In this document: positions 45,080-53,984 of the stretch, in pieces | Position numbering within the stretch: position 1 is the first letter of the stretch | Layout of the letters: each line of letters starts with the position of its first letter | NCBI GenBank assembly: GCA_036703255.1 | Contig: DATNPL010000071.1 | Span: 37,182-101,181, forward strand | DNA from: Drouetiella sp036703255 | Lineage (GTDB): Bacteria; Cyanobacteriota; Cyanobacteriia; Elainellales; Elainellaceae | Direction of reading: 5' to 3' | Length of the DNA stretch: 64,000 bases | Position numbers and translations under genes: made by a program | Notes under the pieces: model-generated | Told to the model about the DNA's origin: nothing | Database searches by the model: none | The model's input: the letters and a program-made list of their open reading frames with translations, nothing else

Positions 45080-46348
45080 CTAAACCTGGGATCTTTCCAT
45101 TTTGGCTTTGTCTAGCAGCCGATCGAGCCACAATAAAACGCCGATCGCCCCTATGACGCTGAGCGCCACTGCCACCCAAAACCCAGTCGCGATCGATCGA
45201 GACTGATCCATTGCCCAGCCGCCCATGACGGGGCCAACAAAGTAGCCCACCGCCCAGCAGAGAGAATTGATCGAAAGATAGACCCCGCGTGCCGAGTTGG
45301 GAGCCAATCCCACCACCAGAGATGAGGCCGCTGGTGTGTAAGACACGGTGGCAAGCGCCATCACCGCTAGGGTGAGCGCCGCCCAGGCCAGATGATCCGC
45401 AGCCGCCGTACCCGTCACCCAGACTAACCCAAACCCGATCGCCCATAACCCTGCCGACAGCATTAAAGCCTTGGGACGGCTAAAACGGTTGAGCCAGCGT
45501 GCCGCCGGAAGCTGGCATAAAGCGGCCAGAGCCACATGCCAGGTAAACAGAGCGCTAATCACAACGGGAGTAAATCCGGGCTGTTGGGCACGCTCCGAAA
45601 CAAAGTTGGTGAGATAAAGCGGCAGGGTGCTGCTGACAAAGGCGAGATAGGTTGTAAACAAGACGTTCGCCAAAACGTAAACCAACAAAGGGCGATCGCG
45701 GAGTGCCTTCACCCATCCCTGCCATCCCGGTTTGCCCACCTGAGCAGGATTAAGGGTTTCGGCAATGGCTTTGTAAACAATAGCCAGCAACACAAGAAAT
45801 GAAATGCCGTCAATCACAAACAGGGCGCGGTAAGACCCGGTCATGGCGATCAGAGCGCCCCCCAGCACCACACCTAGGCTCAATCCCAAGCTGTCTGCGA
45901 GGCGATTGAGGGCAAAAGCTTCATTGCGATGTTCTAAAGAGGCCAAATCGGCCACAACAGCCTCGGTCGCAGGCCAATACAGCCCAATACCTAGCCCCAT
46001 CAACAGATTACCCAGCAAAAACGTAGGAAAGTTGTAGCTAAAGGTCAGCACCAAATCAGCCAACGCTGAAATAGCGGCAGACAGCAGCAATGTTTTGCGT
46101 CGTCCCCACTGGGGAGAGTCTGCCAGAGAGCCGCCCAAAATGCGCCCAAACACACCCGAAATGGATTCGCTGCCGATACCAATGCCCACGGCCGCAGCCG
46201 ATAGCCCGACCTGATTCACAAAAAAAATGGGGGCGTAGAACAGCACAAATCCCGAACCCATTTGGGAGAGCAGCCGACCCGCAATCAAAATCCAGATGCG
46301 GCGATCGAACTGGGGCAATCCGGCAATCAATTTTTTGGGAGGATTCAT
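45080..46348 (-). CDS. MFS transporter
   Basis: The product (422 residues from the ATG at 46348) has twelve predicted membrane helices and the MFS loop 2-3 motif GGSLADSPQWGRRKTLL. The repeat of this motif in the second half is weaker (ARWLNRFSRPKAL). It resembles multidrug-efflux-type members of the family; the substrate is unknown. The longer frame begins with a TTG two codons upstream. Confidence 0.88.
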   Translation of the reverse strand: MNPPKKLIAGLPQFDRRIWILIAGRLLSQMGSGFVLFYAPIFFVNQVGLSAAAVGIGIGSESISGVFGRILGGSLADSPQWGRRKTLLLSAAISALADLVLTFSYNFPTFLLGNLLMGLGIGLYWPATEAVVADLASLEHRNEAFALNRLADSLGLSLGVVLGGALIAMTGSYRALFVIDGISFLVLLAIVYKAIAETLNPAQVGKPGWQGWVKALRDRPLLVYVLANVLFTTYLAFVSSTLPLYLTNFVSERAQQPGFTPVVISALFTWHVALAALCQLPAARWLNRFSRPKALMLSAGLWAIGFGLVWVTGTAAADHLAWAALTLAVMALATVSYTPAASSLVVGLAPNSARGVYLSINSLCWAVGYFVGPVMGGWAMDQSRSIATGFWVAVALSVIGAIGVLLWLDRLLDKAKMERSQV

Positions 46349-46508
46349 GAACAAACCTAGTCGATACAGATTCTCTGGCTGCGGTCATTTGACGAGCCGC
46401 CTTGATGGCGCTAGCCAAACCTTACTCGCATCGAACAGCCTTTTGCTGTATCTCAGGATTGCAAGTTTAATTTATCCCCGATCCTAATATCCCCGATCCT
46501 AAAGTTGG

Positions 46509-47126
46509 CTAACCGTGGCTGCGAGGATCATCTTTGGTACCGGGCGCGATCGCCGGAGCCTCAACACCCGAAACGCGGCCTCGGCTGAGCGCATAGGGCA
46601 ACTCGGAGCCAGCGATCATTGCCTCTAGGTTGGCAGCCATCACAGGATGCGGCTGTTCACCAATAGTGCTGGCAATCGATTCGCCTTTGGCATCTAAAAA
46701 CACAAAATGCGGAATGCCATCCACCCGATAGTGCAGCATTTCTGGCAACCACTTAGCGTTATCCACATTCAGCATGACAAAATTGACGCGATCGCCATAG
46801 GTTTGCTTCAGCTCACCCATGTCTTTTGCCATAGCCTGACAGGAGGTACACCAATCGGCATAAAACTCCATCAGCGAAGGCTTGCCGTTGGCGAGGGCGG
46901 CCTCTAAAGGCGTAGAATCAGCTGCCATTGCCGCCAGAGAACCAGAGTCAGAGCCAGTCTGCAACCCAAAGAACAGAGCAGTGCTCAAAATGATGGCAAC
47001 ACAGGCGATCGTCAGATTGCGAATCCGAGTGGCAAGATTTTGGGTCGGCTGGTTTGGGCTAGGCTGGTTTGATTCAGGCTGATTTGAGCTAGGCTGGGGC
47101 GCAGCATTGGGCAATTTTGCAGTCAT
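46509..47126 (-). CDS. txlA: TxlA/HCF164-type thioredoxin-like membrane protein
   Basis: The 205-residue product has a Gln/Asn/Pro-rich N-terminus with a repeated NQP pattern (about residues 11-30), one membrane helix (about 37-55) and a thioredoxin domain with the active site WCTSC (W92-C96) and the cis-Pro loop GIPHFVFLD. It matches cyanobacterial TxlA, the homologue of plant HCF164, which passes reducing power across the thylakoid for cytochrome b6f assembly. Confidence 0.88.
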   Translation of the reverse strand: MTAKLPNAAPQPSSNQPESNQPSPNQPTQNLATRIRNLTIACVAIILSTALFFGLQTGSDSGSLAAMAADSTPLEAALANGKPSLMEFYADWCTSCQAMAKDMGELKQTYGDRVNFVMLNVDNAKWLPEMLHYRVDGIPHFVFLDAKGESIASTIGEQPHPVMAANLEAMIAGSELPYALSRGRVSGVEAPAIAPGTKDDPRSHG

Positions 47127-47343
47127 GGGGTTATCGAGCTATTTCTAACAGGGTTTCCTAAAATTAAAAGCATCTTCAAGAGAGGCTATCTCCAGTTTAC
47201 AAACAGGATTCCACTTCAAAGATTGCAGGGGATGCTCTGGGCTTGCTATTTATTTTGCCGAAGGTGCGCCTTTCGCAAAAAAAACTGATGAGCCACACCC
47301 CTCCCATGAACTTTCACTGACTCAACGCAAAGGACTTGGCACC

Positions 47344-47748
47344 GTGAAGAAACGAGTTACCCTCACTTTTCCTAAGCGATCGGTGCATATGCCCGTTACC
47401 TACCGACTTGCAAAAGATTTTAACGTGGCGGCAAACATTATTCGTGCCCAGGTCACGCCCAACCAAATTGGCACCTTGGTTGTAGAGCTGTCGGGAGACA
47501 TTGACCAACTCGATGCCGCACTCGACTGGATGCGATCGCAAGACATTGGCATCTCGCTCGCCAGCCGAGAGATTGTGATTGATGACGATCTTTGCGTTCA
47601 TTGCGGCTTATGCACAGGCGTTTGCCCCACAACAGCGCTCAATCTCGATCCGCAAACCTTTAGGCTCAACTTCACGCGATCGCGCTGTGTCGTCTGCGAA
47701 CAATGCATCCCCACTTGCCCAGTTCAAGCTATTTCTACCAATCTCTAG
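47344..47748 (+). CDS. NIL domain and 2[4Fe-4S] ferredoxin protein
   Basis: The 134-residue product joins an N-terminal NIL domain (about 1-74; a ferredoxin-like ligand-binding fold found in methionine ABC transporters) with two CxxCxxCxxxCP iron-sulfur motifs (C84, C87, C90, C94 and C115, C118, C121, C125). This combination is widespread in cyanobacteria and methanogens, where related small proteins serve sulfur assimilation to homocysteine; that role is only suggested here. The start is GTG, with AAAGGA upstream. Confidence 0.9.
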   Translation: MKKRVTLTFPKRSVHMPVTYRLAKDFNVAANIIRAQVTPNQIGTLVVELSGDIDQLDAALDWMRSQDIGISLASREIVIDDDLCVHCGLCTGVCPTTALNLDPQTFRLNFTRSRCVVCEQCIPTCPVQAISTNL

Positions 47749-47756
47749 ACCGCTTT

Positions 47757-47812
47757 TTCTAAAAGCTGCAATCCAGCTTCTAGGATTTTGTGGTGCGCGC
47801 CACAAAACCCTA
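47757..47812. repeat. Composite hairpin repeat (decayed B unit plus A unit)
   Basis: A shortened B unit (AAAAGCTGCAATCCAGCTT) is followed by an A unit with 13-base arms (TAGGATTTTGTGG and CCACAAAACCCTA, one wobble) at 47781-47812. It lies just past the NIL-ferredoxin stop. The rest of the gap to the glnB start (48107) has no gene; I found no perfect NtcA box (GTA-N8-TAC). Confidence 0.7.
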
Positions 47813-48106
47813 ATCTGCGATCGACTGAACAGGGCTAAAAGGGAAAGTGATTTTTGTTGAAATAGCTCTCTGATCAAAGAAAATAATTTCTAAAATCAGC
47901 CATGTCTGATGTATATCCAGGTGTATCTATAGAGATATGCTTACAGAGATGGTAGGGTAGTCAGTGCTGAGGGCAATGCAGAGTGTTTGTTTGCGCGATC
48001 GCTGAGCGTAGCCTAAGCTACAAAACCCTTTAGAGCAGCGGTGGTAGAAACATTCAGACTGCCTAGCCTACAAAAGCACATAATTTTAGAGGGAGTGACG
48101 GAGTCC

Positions 48107-48445
48107 ATGAAAAAAGTTGAGGCAATTATTCGCCCGTTTAAGCTTGATGAAGTCAAGATTGCGTTGGTTAACGCAGGCATCGTCGGCATGACCGTTTCCG
48201 AAGTCCGGGGTTTTGGACGGCAAAAAGGTCAAACCGAGCGCTACCGAGGTTCGGAGTACACCGTTGAGTTTCTACAAAAGCTCAAGGTCGAGATTGTGGT
48301 GGAAGATGACCAGCTTGATATGGTGGTTGATAAAGTGATCGCCGCAGCTCGTACAGGCGAGATTGGCGATGGCAAGATCTTTGTTAGCCCGATCGATCAG
48401 ATCATCCGGATTCGGACAGGCGAAAAAAATCAAGAAGCTATCTAA
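48107..48445 (+). CDS. glnB: Nitrogen regulatory protein P-II
   Basis: From the ATG at 48107 the product is the standard 112 residues. The T-loop reads TERYRGSEYTVEF with Ser49 (phosphorylated in some cyanobacteria) and Tyr51; the C-loop has RTGEIGDGKIFV, the second P-II signature. P-II senses 2-oxoglutarate and ATP/ADP and controls NAGK, PipX and nitrogen transporters. The open frame extends 22 codons upstream to 48041, but the 112-residue form is universal and GGGAGTGACGGAG precedes this ATG. Confidence 0.97.
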   Translation: MKKVEAIIRPFKLDEVKIALVNAGIVGMTVSEVRGFGRQKGQTERYRGSEYTVEFLQKLKVEIVVEDDQLDMVVDKVIAAARTGEIGDGKIFVSPIDQIIRIRTGEKNQEAI

Positions 48446-48468
48446 GTCAATAGCATTCTGTTTAGATG

Positions 48469-48510
48469 AAGGTCAGGGATTTCTAACAGCGCTTGGAAAT
48501 CCCTGACCTT
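48469..48510 (+). terminator. Terminator-like hairpin after glnB
   Basis: Perfect 15-base arms (AAGGTCAGGGATTTC and complement) enclose a 12-base loop, 24 bases past the glnB stop. Confidence 0.8.
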
Positions 48511-48640
48511 GAAGTATTTGAATTTGGAGCAATCTCCAGGCAGATGCTTGCAGGCTAGATGTATCCCGATCAGAAAAGCCTAGCTCTAGACTTCTGTTCC
48601 GTATCTAATGAGCGCCCACAAAAACTTTGTCCATCAGACC

Positions 48641-48955
48641 TTACATCCACCGGAACTGCTCCACTTGCTCAGTGTAGTAAATGGGTAAGACCGCCTCAAG
48701 ATTTTCTGGAGGATTAGGCACAATATAGTAAGTGACCAGCTTGCCATTGGGTGGAGCCTTGTCTGCCGCTTCTATACCTGCTTCCATAGCAGGGCGAACC
48801 TCAGAGATAGGGCCACGAATCGCAACAATTTGTTCACCACTTTCGGCAATGTCGTAATGGACGATCGTGACGCGTCCAGCCTTAACCATTGCATCCGCTG
48901 CCGCCAGTACAGATGGAAAACCCAGCGTTTCAATAACTCCGACTGCCTCTGGCAT
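48641..48955 (-). CDS. Carboxysome shell protein, CcmK3-like
   Basis: The 104-residue single-BMC-domain protein starts PEAVGVIETLGFPSVLAAADAMVKAGRVT, as in beta-carboxysome shell hexamer proteins. The pore segment is AESGEQ where CcmK1/2 have KIGSG-type and CcmK4 RAGSA-type sequences, and IRGPISEV and VPNPPENL are features I associate with CcmK3. CcmK3-type subunits are reported to work as mixed hexamers with CcmK4, normally its neighbour; no such neighbour exists here. AGGA lies upstream of the ATG. Confidence 0.9.
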   Translation of the reverse strand: MPEAVGVIETLGFPSVLAAADAMVKAGRVTIVHYDIAESGEQIVAIRGPISEVRPAMEAGIEAADKAPPNGKLVTYYIVPNPPENLEAVLPIYYTEQVEQFRWM

Positions 48956-49103
48956 GGCTAATTTTTCCTAAAATATTAATCCTAGTACCCCCAAATTCTA
49001 CGCCATTCTGAACCCGGCAATGTTCTAGGGCTACTGTTTCTTTTTGGGGCGCTCATTTTGAGAATGAGTTTCTTTCAGAGGGATGCTGCCTTTTTACTCT
49101 TAG

Positions 49104-49144
49104 GGCATTGTTGTGGACGCGTGGAGCGCGTCCACAACAATGCC
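49104..49144. terminator. Hairpin between E2 and ccmK genes
   Basis: Perfect 18-base arms (GGCATTGTTGTGGACGCG and complement) close a TGGAG loop. Together with the hairpin at 49181-49242 it separates the dehydrogenase gene from ccmK (minus strand). Confidence 0.75.
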
Positions 49145-49180
49145 TCCGCCCACTTATGGCTTTGGCTATAACTTTGGCTG

Positions 49181-49242
49181 TAAAAGCGAAGGATTATAAG
49201 GATGAGTCAGTGCAAGACCCAACAAAGAATCCTTCGCTTTTA
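49181..49242 (-). terminator. Terminator-like stem after the E2 gene
   Basis: TAAAAGCGAAGGATT and its complement form 15-base arms with a 32-base loop, starting 11 bases past the E2 stop on the minus strand. Confidence 0.65.
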
Positions 49243-49252
49243 AGAACTGCTT

Positions 49253-50521
49253 CTAAAGCGTTAGCGACTGCGGATCTGTCTCAATCAGCTTGGCGAGGTC
49301 GCGGAGAAAAGCAGCGGCATCAGCCCCGTAAATGGTGCGGTGATCGCAGGTAAGGTTAACCTGCATTTGGCTCCGCACACCCATCAGGCCGTCGGATATT
49401 GCCACCACCTGAGGACGAGAAGCGCCCACCGCCAAAATTGCGCCCTGACCGGGAGGCAAAATCGCATCGAAGCGATCGACCCCAAACATACCCAGGTTAG
49501 AAATCGTGAAGCCGCCAGTGCTGTATTCCTCTGGCTGAAGCTGCTTCGAGCGGGCGCGATCGACGAGATCTTTCCACTTGCGAGACAGCGAGTAGAGGTC
49601 AACCTGGTCAGCATTTTGCAGCACAGGGGTGATTAAGCCGCCATCGTCCATTGCGACGGCGATCGCCACGTTAATGGCGCTGCGATAGTTAATCCCTTGT
49701 TCAGAGTAAAAGGCATTGACGACTGGATGCTTTTGCAGCGTCAGCGCTACCGCCTTGGCGAGCAGAGCTGTCATGGTCACGCCTTTAGACTTGACCTGCT
49801 TATACAGCTTGTCTAAGCTATCGGTTGTAATGGTGTAGCCGACCCGGAAAACAGGCACCTGCAAGCTGGCCATCATGTTTCGCACGACGGCATTTTGCAG
49901 CGTGTTGAGTGCCACGACCTGTCCGGGTTGCGCCACGGGCACAGCCGCTTTGGGAGCCACTGCTGGGGCGGCGATCGGGGCAACTGCTGGGGCAACTGCC
50001 GAGGTCGCGACCGGGGCAGCAGACGGACTAACCTTACCAGATGCCGCTTCTACATCTTCTGCCACAATCCGCCCATAGGGACCGCTGCCCTTGAGCGTTG
50101 CAATATCTATCTTTAAATCTTTGGCGAGTTTGCGGGCGCGAGGTGACGCGATCGTGCGACCATTCTGCACCGCTGCGGGAGCTTCAGCTACCGGAGAGGC
50201 TGCCGCTACGGGTGCTGCCGCTGCCGTCGGTGCCGCACTCGGTGGAGCAGCAGACTGCTGCTGTGCCCCTTCAATTTCCGCTTCGGTTTCAACCACAAGG
50301 GCGATCGCCGAACCCACAGGAGCAGCTTCTCCAGCCGCTACCAGGATGGTAGCCAGATATCCCTCATAGAAGGACTCGACATCCATATCGGCTTTGTCAG
50401 ATTCCACGATGACGACCGTTTCGCCCCGTTCAATCTTGTCTCCAGGAGATTTTACCCACGAAACGATCTTGCCTTCGGTCATCGTGGAACTGAGGGCAGG
50501 CATGAAGACTTCGTTAATCAT
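49253..50521 (-). CDS. Pyruvate dehydrogenase E2, dihydrolipoamide acetyltransferase
   Basis: The 422-residue product has one lipoyl domain (lipoylated K43 in ESDKADM), an Ala/Pro-rich linker, an E3-binding domain (ASPRARKLAKDLKIDIATLKGSGPYG) in two parts with a second Ala/Pro linker, and the catalytic domain ending in CDHRTIYGADAA. The usual DHRxxDG active-site pattern has Tyr in place of Asp, as in plastid and other cyanobacterial E2 sequences. It forms acetyl-CoA from pyruvate with E1 and E3. It follows the YlqD-like gene by four bases, so they are co-transcribed. Confidence 0.94.
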   Translation of the reverse strand: MINEVFMPALSSTMTEGKIVSWVKSPGDKIERGETVVIVESDKADMDVESFYEGYLATILVAAGEAAPVGSAIALVVETEAEIEGAQQQSAAPPSAAPTAAAAPVAAASPVAEAPAAVQNGRTIASPRARKLAKDLKIDIATLKGSGPYGRIVAEDVEAASGKVSPSAAPVATSAVAPAVAPIAAPAVAPKAAVPVAQPGQVVALNTLQNAVVRNMMASLQVPVFRVGYTITTDSLDKLYKQVKSKGVTMTALLAKAVALTLQKHPVVNAFYSEQGINYRSAINVAIAVAMDDGGLITPVLQNADQVDLYSLSRKWKDLVDRARSKQLQPEEYSTGGFTISNLGMFGVDRFDAILPPGQGAILAVGASRPQVVAISDGLMGVRSQMQVNLTCDHRTIYGADAAAFLRDLAKLIETDPQSLTL

Positions 50522-50525
50522 ATGG

Positions 50526-50978
50526 CTATAGGTCTCCGCGAATTTCTACGATTTCACCATCTTTTAATAAGATTTCTACCTGCATTTTGCGAACCAGGTT
50601 ATCCCCAGTTTCAACCCGGAAGAAGCTCTCAATTTGTCCCTGGTAAACTTCCTGATCCATTTCCAGAAGCTGAGCTTGCTGAAGCTGCTGCAAGGTCTGA
50701 TATCTTCTGTCTAAAATCTCGCTCTTTTTTTGATTAACCTGAGCCTCAATGCTGCTAATTTGTTGCGCCATCATAGCTGGGTTGAACGATTCAGTCCCCT
50801 GCCGACGAACATCTGCAACTGCTCGCTGTCCTTGCGTATCCAATTGCTCAATTTGAGCATCGATTTGGTTGATTTGAGCTTGGAGCTGCTGTTGTGTCTC
50901 TTCTTTCCATCGGGGAGTGACGATCGCTTTAACGTTAACGGCTCGTTTTAAGAGCAGATTAGATTTAGAGGCTTCCAT
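50526..50978 (-). CDS. YlqD-like coiled-coil protein
   Basis: The product (150 residues from the ATG at 50978) has an N-terminal beta strand region (LLKRAVNVKAIVTPRWKEE), a long coiled coil of about 80 residues rich in Gln, and a C-terminal beta region (FFRVETGDNLVRKMQVEILLKDGEIVEIRG). This is the YlqD family plan; the function is unknown. The longer frame begins with a TTG at 51047 and is less likely. It precedes the E2 gene by four bases. Confidence 0.85.
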   Translation of the reverse strand: MEASKSNLLLKRAVNVKAIVTPRWKEETQQQLQAQINQIDAQIEQLDTQGQRAVADVRRQGTESFNPAMMAQQISSIEAQVNQKKSEILDRRYQTLQQLQQAQLLEMDQEVYQGQIESFFRVETGDNLVRKMQVEILLKDGEIVEIRGDL

Positions 50979-51204
50979 GAACACGGGATGGGGGGAATTA
51001 TTGGGCAAGAAAAAGGGACGTTTTGCGGTCGAGCCATACTCAGCCAAACAAGTGCCTAGTCCATGCTAACTGCACATCAGGCACTTTACAGCAAAGAATT
51101 GCAGCTCGAATCAGGACAAGAGGCAATCCGTAATTCTCGAGACTACAGGTAGTCGATCGTTGGGGATATGCACCCTACTTTCCCGCACTGTAGAACTTCT
51201 AGCC

Positions 51205-53169
51205 TTACGCAAACATCTCGTCAATCATACCGCGATAGCGCTCTGTTACCACGGCACGGCGGATCTTGAGCGTTTGAGTCAGCAGCCCATTTTCTAAGGT
51301 AAAAGGCTCTGACAACAGCCGAAACAGCGTCACGCGATCATCTGCTCGGTAGCCCGGACGGTTCTTCACTTCACGCGTTAGCTCTTGCCGAAATAGATCT
51401 TGAACGGGCTTGCTATCAAATGTCACTAGATTGGCGGCATCAGCAGGGGCGACTTCATCGGGCAAGCGCAGCGTCAGGTTTTGGGACGCCGCCCAGAGTT
51501 TCAGCGCTTCTCGATTGGGGACAATCAACGCTCCTAATGACTTCTGATCTTGCCCCACTAGCATGATCTGATCGATATAGGTGCTGCGTAAACAGGCGTT
51601 TTCAATCGGCTGCGGCTCAATATTTTCGCCATTGGTCAGAACGATCGTATCTTTGGCGCGTCCGGTAATGATCAGATCATTCGCAGAGGTCACCATGCCC
51701 AGATCGCCTGAGTCGAACCAACCTTGAGGATCGATCGCCTTCTGAGTCGCTGTTGGATTATTGTAATAACCCTGCATCACCTGAGAACCCCGAATCAGCA
51801 CTAGCCCTTGCTGACCGATCGGCAAAGGCTGTCGTGACTCTGGATCGACAATTTGAATTTCGGCATCGCCAAAGGGTTGTCCATCTGCGCCCCGTAAGTT
51901 GCGTTGTGGCCGACGCACATTGGTAATGGGCGAGGTTTCAGTCAGTCCGTACCCCCCCAAAAGCTGCACATCGACAATTTCAAAGAAATCTTCCAGGTAA
52001 TCCGCGATCGATCCCCCCCCGCTGACGAGATACTTGATCGATCCGCCCATGCCCTCACGCACCTGCTGATACACCAATTTTTTACCCAGCAGATGGAGCG
52101 GCAATAGCGCAGCAGCTTGCAGAGTTGCCAGCGATCGCTCTAGAGGTGATGGGTTCAGGTTTTTCAAGTTTAGCCCTTGAGCAACGCGGCGGGCTTCAAT
52201 GTAGCGCTGACTCTGCTGAAACAAGAAGTTAATCAGCTTTTGCTTGCGAGCAGGCTGCTCCCGGAACAGCTTTTGAATCCCTTCATAAATTGATTCCCAC
52301 AGGCGCGGCACGGCTACCATGTAGTGCGGCTTGTATGCTTTTAGGTCACTTTTGACATAGCGAACGTTGGTATAAATTTGGGTGCAGCCATAGGAAAAAA
52401 TAATGTTCTCAAACGATCGCTCATAGCTGTGCCAGATGGGCAAAATGCTCAGGACACGTTCGCCGGGTTGAGGCCGCAGCACCTGACGAGCGGCAGTTAC
52501 CTGAGCCAGCAGATTTCCGTGACTCAGCATCACGCCTTTAGGCATGCCTGAAGTACCTGAGGTGTACATGAGCGTTGCCAGGGTTTTTGGGGTTTGGGAA
52601 ACAGGCTGAAGCGTCACCCCTTTGCCCTGTTCAATCACCTGAGAAAATTTGAAGACTTTTAGCGAATCCTCTGGCGGCTCTTCTTCAGAGAGCAAAATCA
52701 CGAATTGCAGCGGCAGCCCTTCTAGACCTGGGCGCAGTTTTTGAAACGCCGCCAGGTTTTCAATCACGAGCGCGATCGCTCCGCTATCTCGCAAAATAAA
52801 CAGAAGCTCGTCAGTATCAGCTTGGGCGCTTCGCACCACATCAACGGCTCCCACTCGCATAATGCCTTGATCGGCAATCAGCCAGCGCGGACTGTTATCG
52901 GCAATTAGCCCTATGCGCGGCGGCATTGATGTCGCCTCTGGCTGAATACCCAAAGACTGCAACCCCCCAGCAAACTGCTGAAATTGCTCATACAGCTCTC
53001 CATAGGTAAGCTTCACCTCTGACTTAGCATGGGGATCGTGAACCGCAGTCACTGTGGCAAAGGCTTGAGCGGCGATCGCCCACATTTCTGGCACCGATTG
53101 CACTGAACTATAGTTAGGAGAAGAGTCAGGGCCGAGAGCCGAACCAGCCTGTGGGGCGAATTGAGTCAT
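51205..53169 (-). CDS. Long-chain acyl-ACP/CoA synthetase (AMP-forming)
   Basis: The product (654 residues from the ATG at 53169) is an adenylate-forming enzyme. It has LMYTSGTSGMPKGV (P-loop), LPIWHSYERSFENI, GGYGLTETSP, DSGDLG and the TGRAKDTIVLTNGENI hinge. It matches the single cyanobacterial acyl-acyl carrier protein synthetase (Aas) type that reactivates free fatty acids. The start is well supported by AAGGAG seven bases upstream; the TTG at 53217 is not needed. Confidence 0.92.
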   Translation of the reverse strand: MTQFAPQAGSALGPDSSPNYSSVQSVPEMWAIAAQAFATVTAVHDPHAKSEVKLTYGELYEQFQQFAGGLQSLGIQPEATSMPPRIGLIADNSPRWLIADQGIMRVGAVDVVRSAQADTDELLFILRDSGAIALVIENLAAFQKLRPGLEGLPLQFVILLSEEEPPEDSLKVFKFSQVIEQGKGVTLQPVSQTPKTLATLMYTSGTSGMPKGVMLSHGNLLAQVTAARQVLRPQPGERVLSILPIWHSYERSFENIIFSYGCTQIYTNVRYVKSDLKAYKPHYMVAVPRLWESIYEGIQKLFREQPARKQKLINFLFQQSQRYIEARRVAQGLNLKNLNPSPLERSLATLQAAALLPLHLLGKKLVYQQVREGMGGSIKYLVSGGGSIADYLEDFFEIVDVQLLGGYGLTETSPITNVRRPQRNLRGADGQPFGDAEIQIVDPESRQPLPIGQQGLVLIRGSQVMQGYYNNPTATQKAIDPQGWFDSGDLGMVTSANDLIITGRAKDTIVLTNGENIEPQPIENACLRSTYIDQIMLVGQDQKSLGALIVPNREALKLWAASQNLTLRLPDEVAPADAANLVTFDSKPVQDLFRQELTREVKNRPGYRADDRVTLFRLLSEPFTLENGLLTQTLKIRRAVVTERYRGMIDEMFA

Positions 53170-53370
53170 TGGATTTCTCCTTATTTGCAGTAAATCCTCT
53201 TCTGCACAGTTTGCCATTGGATCGGCAGATTAGGACGGAATGTTAAAAAATTGGCAGATTCCTATCCTCTAAGCTTCTCCTTTCACCCTCTAAAATGAAG
53301 AATTGGAGGGACAGAACCTAGTCTGTCCCCTCGCCCAACCCCTATCAAAATCAACCTGGAGAATTAATGT

Positions 53371-53655
53371 ATGCCGAAGGCAATCTGGAATGACACCGTG
53401 CTAGCCGAAAGTGATGCTTGTGAAGTTGTCGAAGGCAACTACTACTTTCCACCCAGCGCCATTAAATCTGAGTATTTCAAGCCCAGCAATACGCACACAA
53501 CCTGTCCCTGGAAAGGCATTGCTAGCTACTATACGATCGCAGTCGAAGGCAAAGAAAATACAGATGCAGCCTGGTACTATCCCCAAACCAAAGATGCTGC
53601 AAAAAATATTGAGGGCTATATCGCCTTTTGGCGCGGGGTCAAGGTCGAAGCTTGA
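53371..53655 (+). CDS. DUF427 domain protein
   Basis: The 94-residue product is a single DUF427 domain: PKAIWNDTVLAESDACEVVEGNYYFPP, then HTTCPWKGIASYYTI and the closing YIAFWRGVKVE. The fold is a small beta barrel of unknown function, usually encoded alone as here. GGAGAATTAATGT-type sequence precedes the ATG (GGAG at about 9 bases). Confidence 0.93.
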   Translation: MPKAIWNDTVLAESDACEVVEGNYYFPPSAIKSEYFKPSNTHTTCPWKGIASYYTIAVEGKENTDAAWYYPQTKDAAKNIEGYIAFWRGVKVEA

Positions 53656-53984
53656 TAGAAACCTCTCACTGCAAGCCTTTAAATGGTCTTTGAATAGCCT
53701 TGTCCTGAGCGATCGCGCCTCATCAGCGGGGGGCGGCTAGAGTTTTGGGCATTTTGCTTTAAGCATCTTGGTTTTGGGCACACTCAAGCTATCTAGATCG
53801 TCTCAACCTATATCTAGAAGAATGGCCTGGTTTATCCTGGCTCAGTGAAGGTTGAACGCAACCGCCATAAGTTGCTTCTCAGAAGTGCTAACATAAGGCG
53901 TTTGTCAAGCCAATGTTTCTAGATTCCAGCGCCATCTCATTCTGCTGAGTTTCCCATGAGGGAAATGCAAGTAACATCAGGGAA
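53656..53984. other. Intergenic region with tandem start-site duplication
   Basis: No gene is seen up to about 53950. At 53959-53976 and 53979-53996 the 18 bases AGGGAAATGCAAGTAACA occur twice with a 20-base period, each with a ribosome-binding-like AGGGA and an ATG. The second ATG (53985) opens the DUF3038 gene; the first opens a nine-codon frame. Confidence 0.6.

Noticed and set aside
47880..48040. Possible NtcA box upstream of glnB
   Set aside because: Segments such as GTATATCCAGGTGT come near GTA-N8-TAC but none matches it, and no spaced -10 element could be fixed.
48041..48106. N-terminal extension of P-II
   Set aside because: The frame is open, but P-II is uniformly 112 residues and a good ribosome binding site precedes the ATG at 48107.
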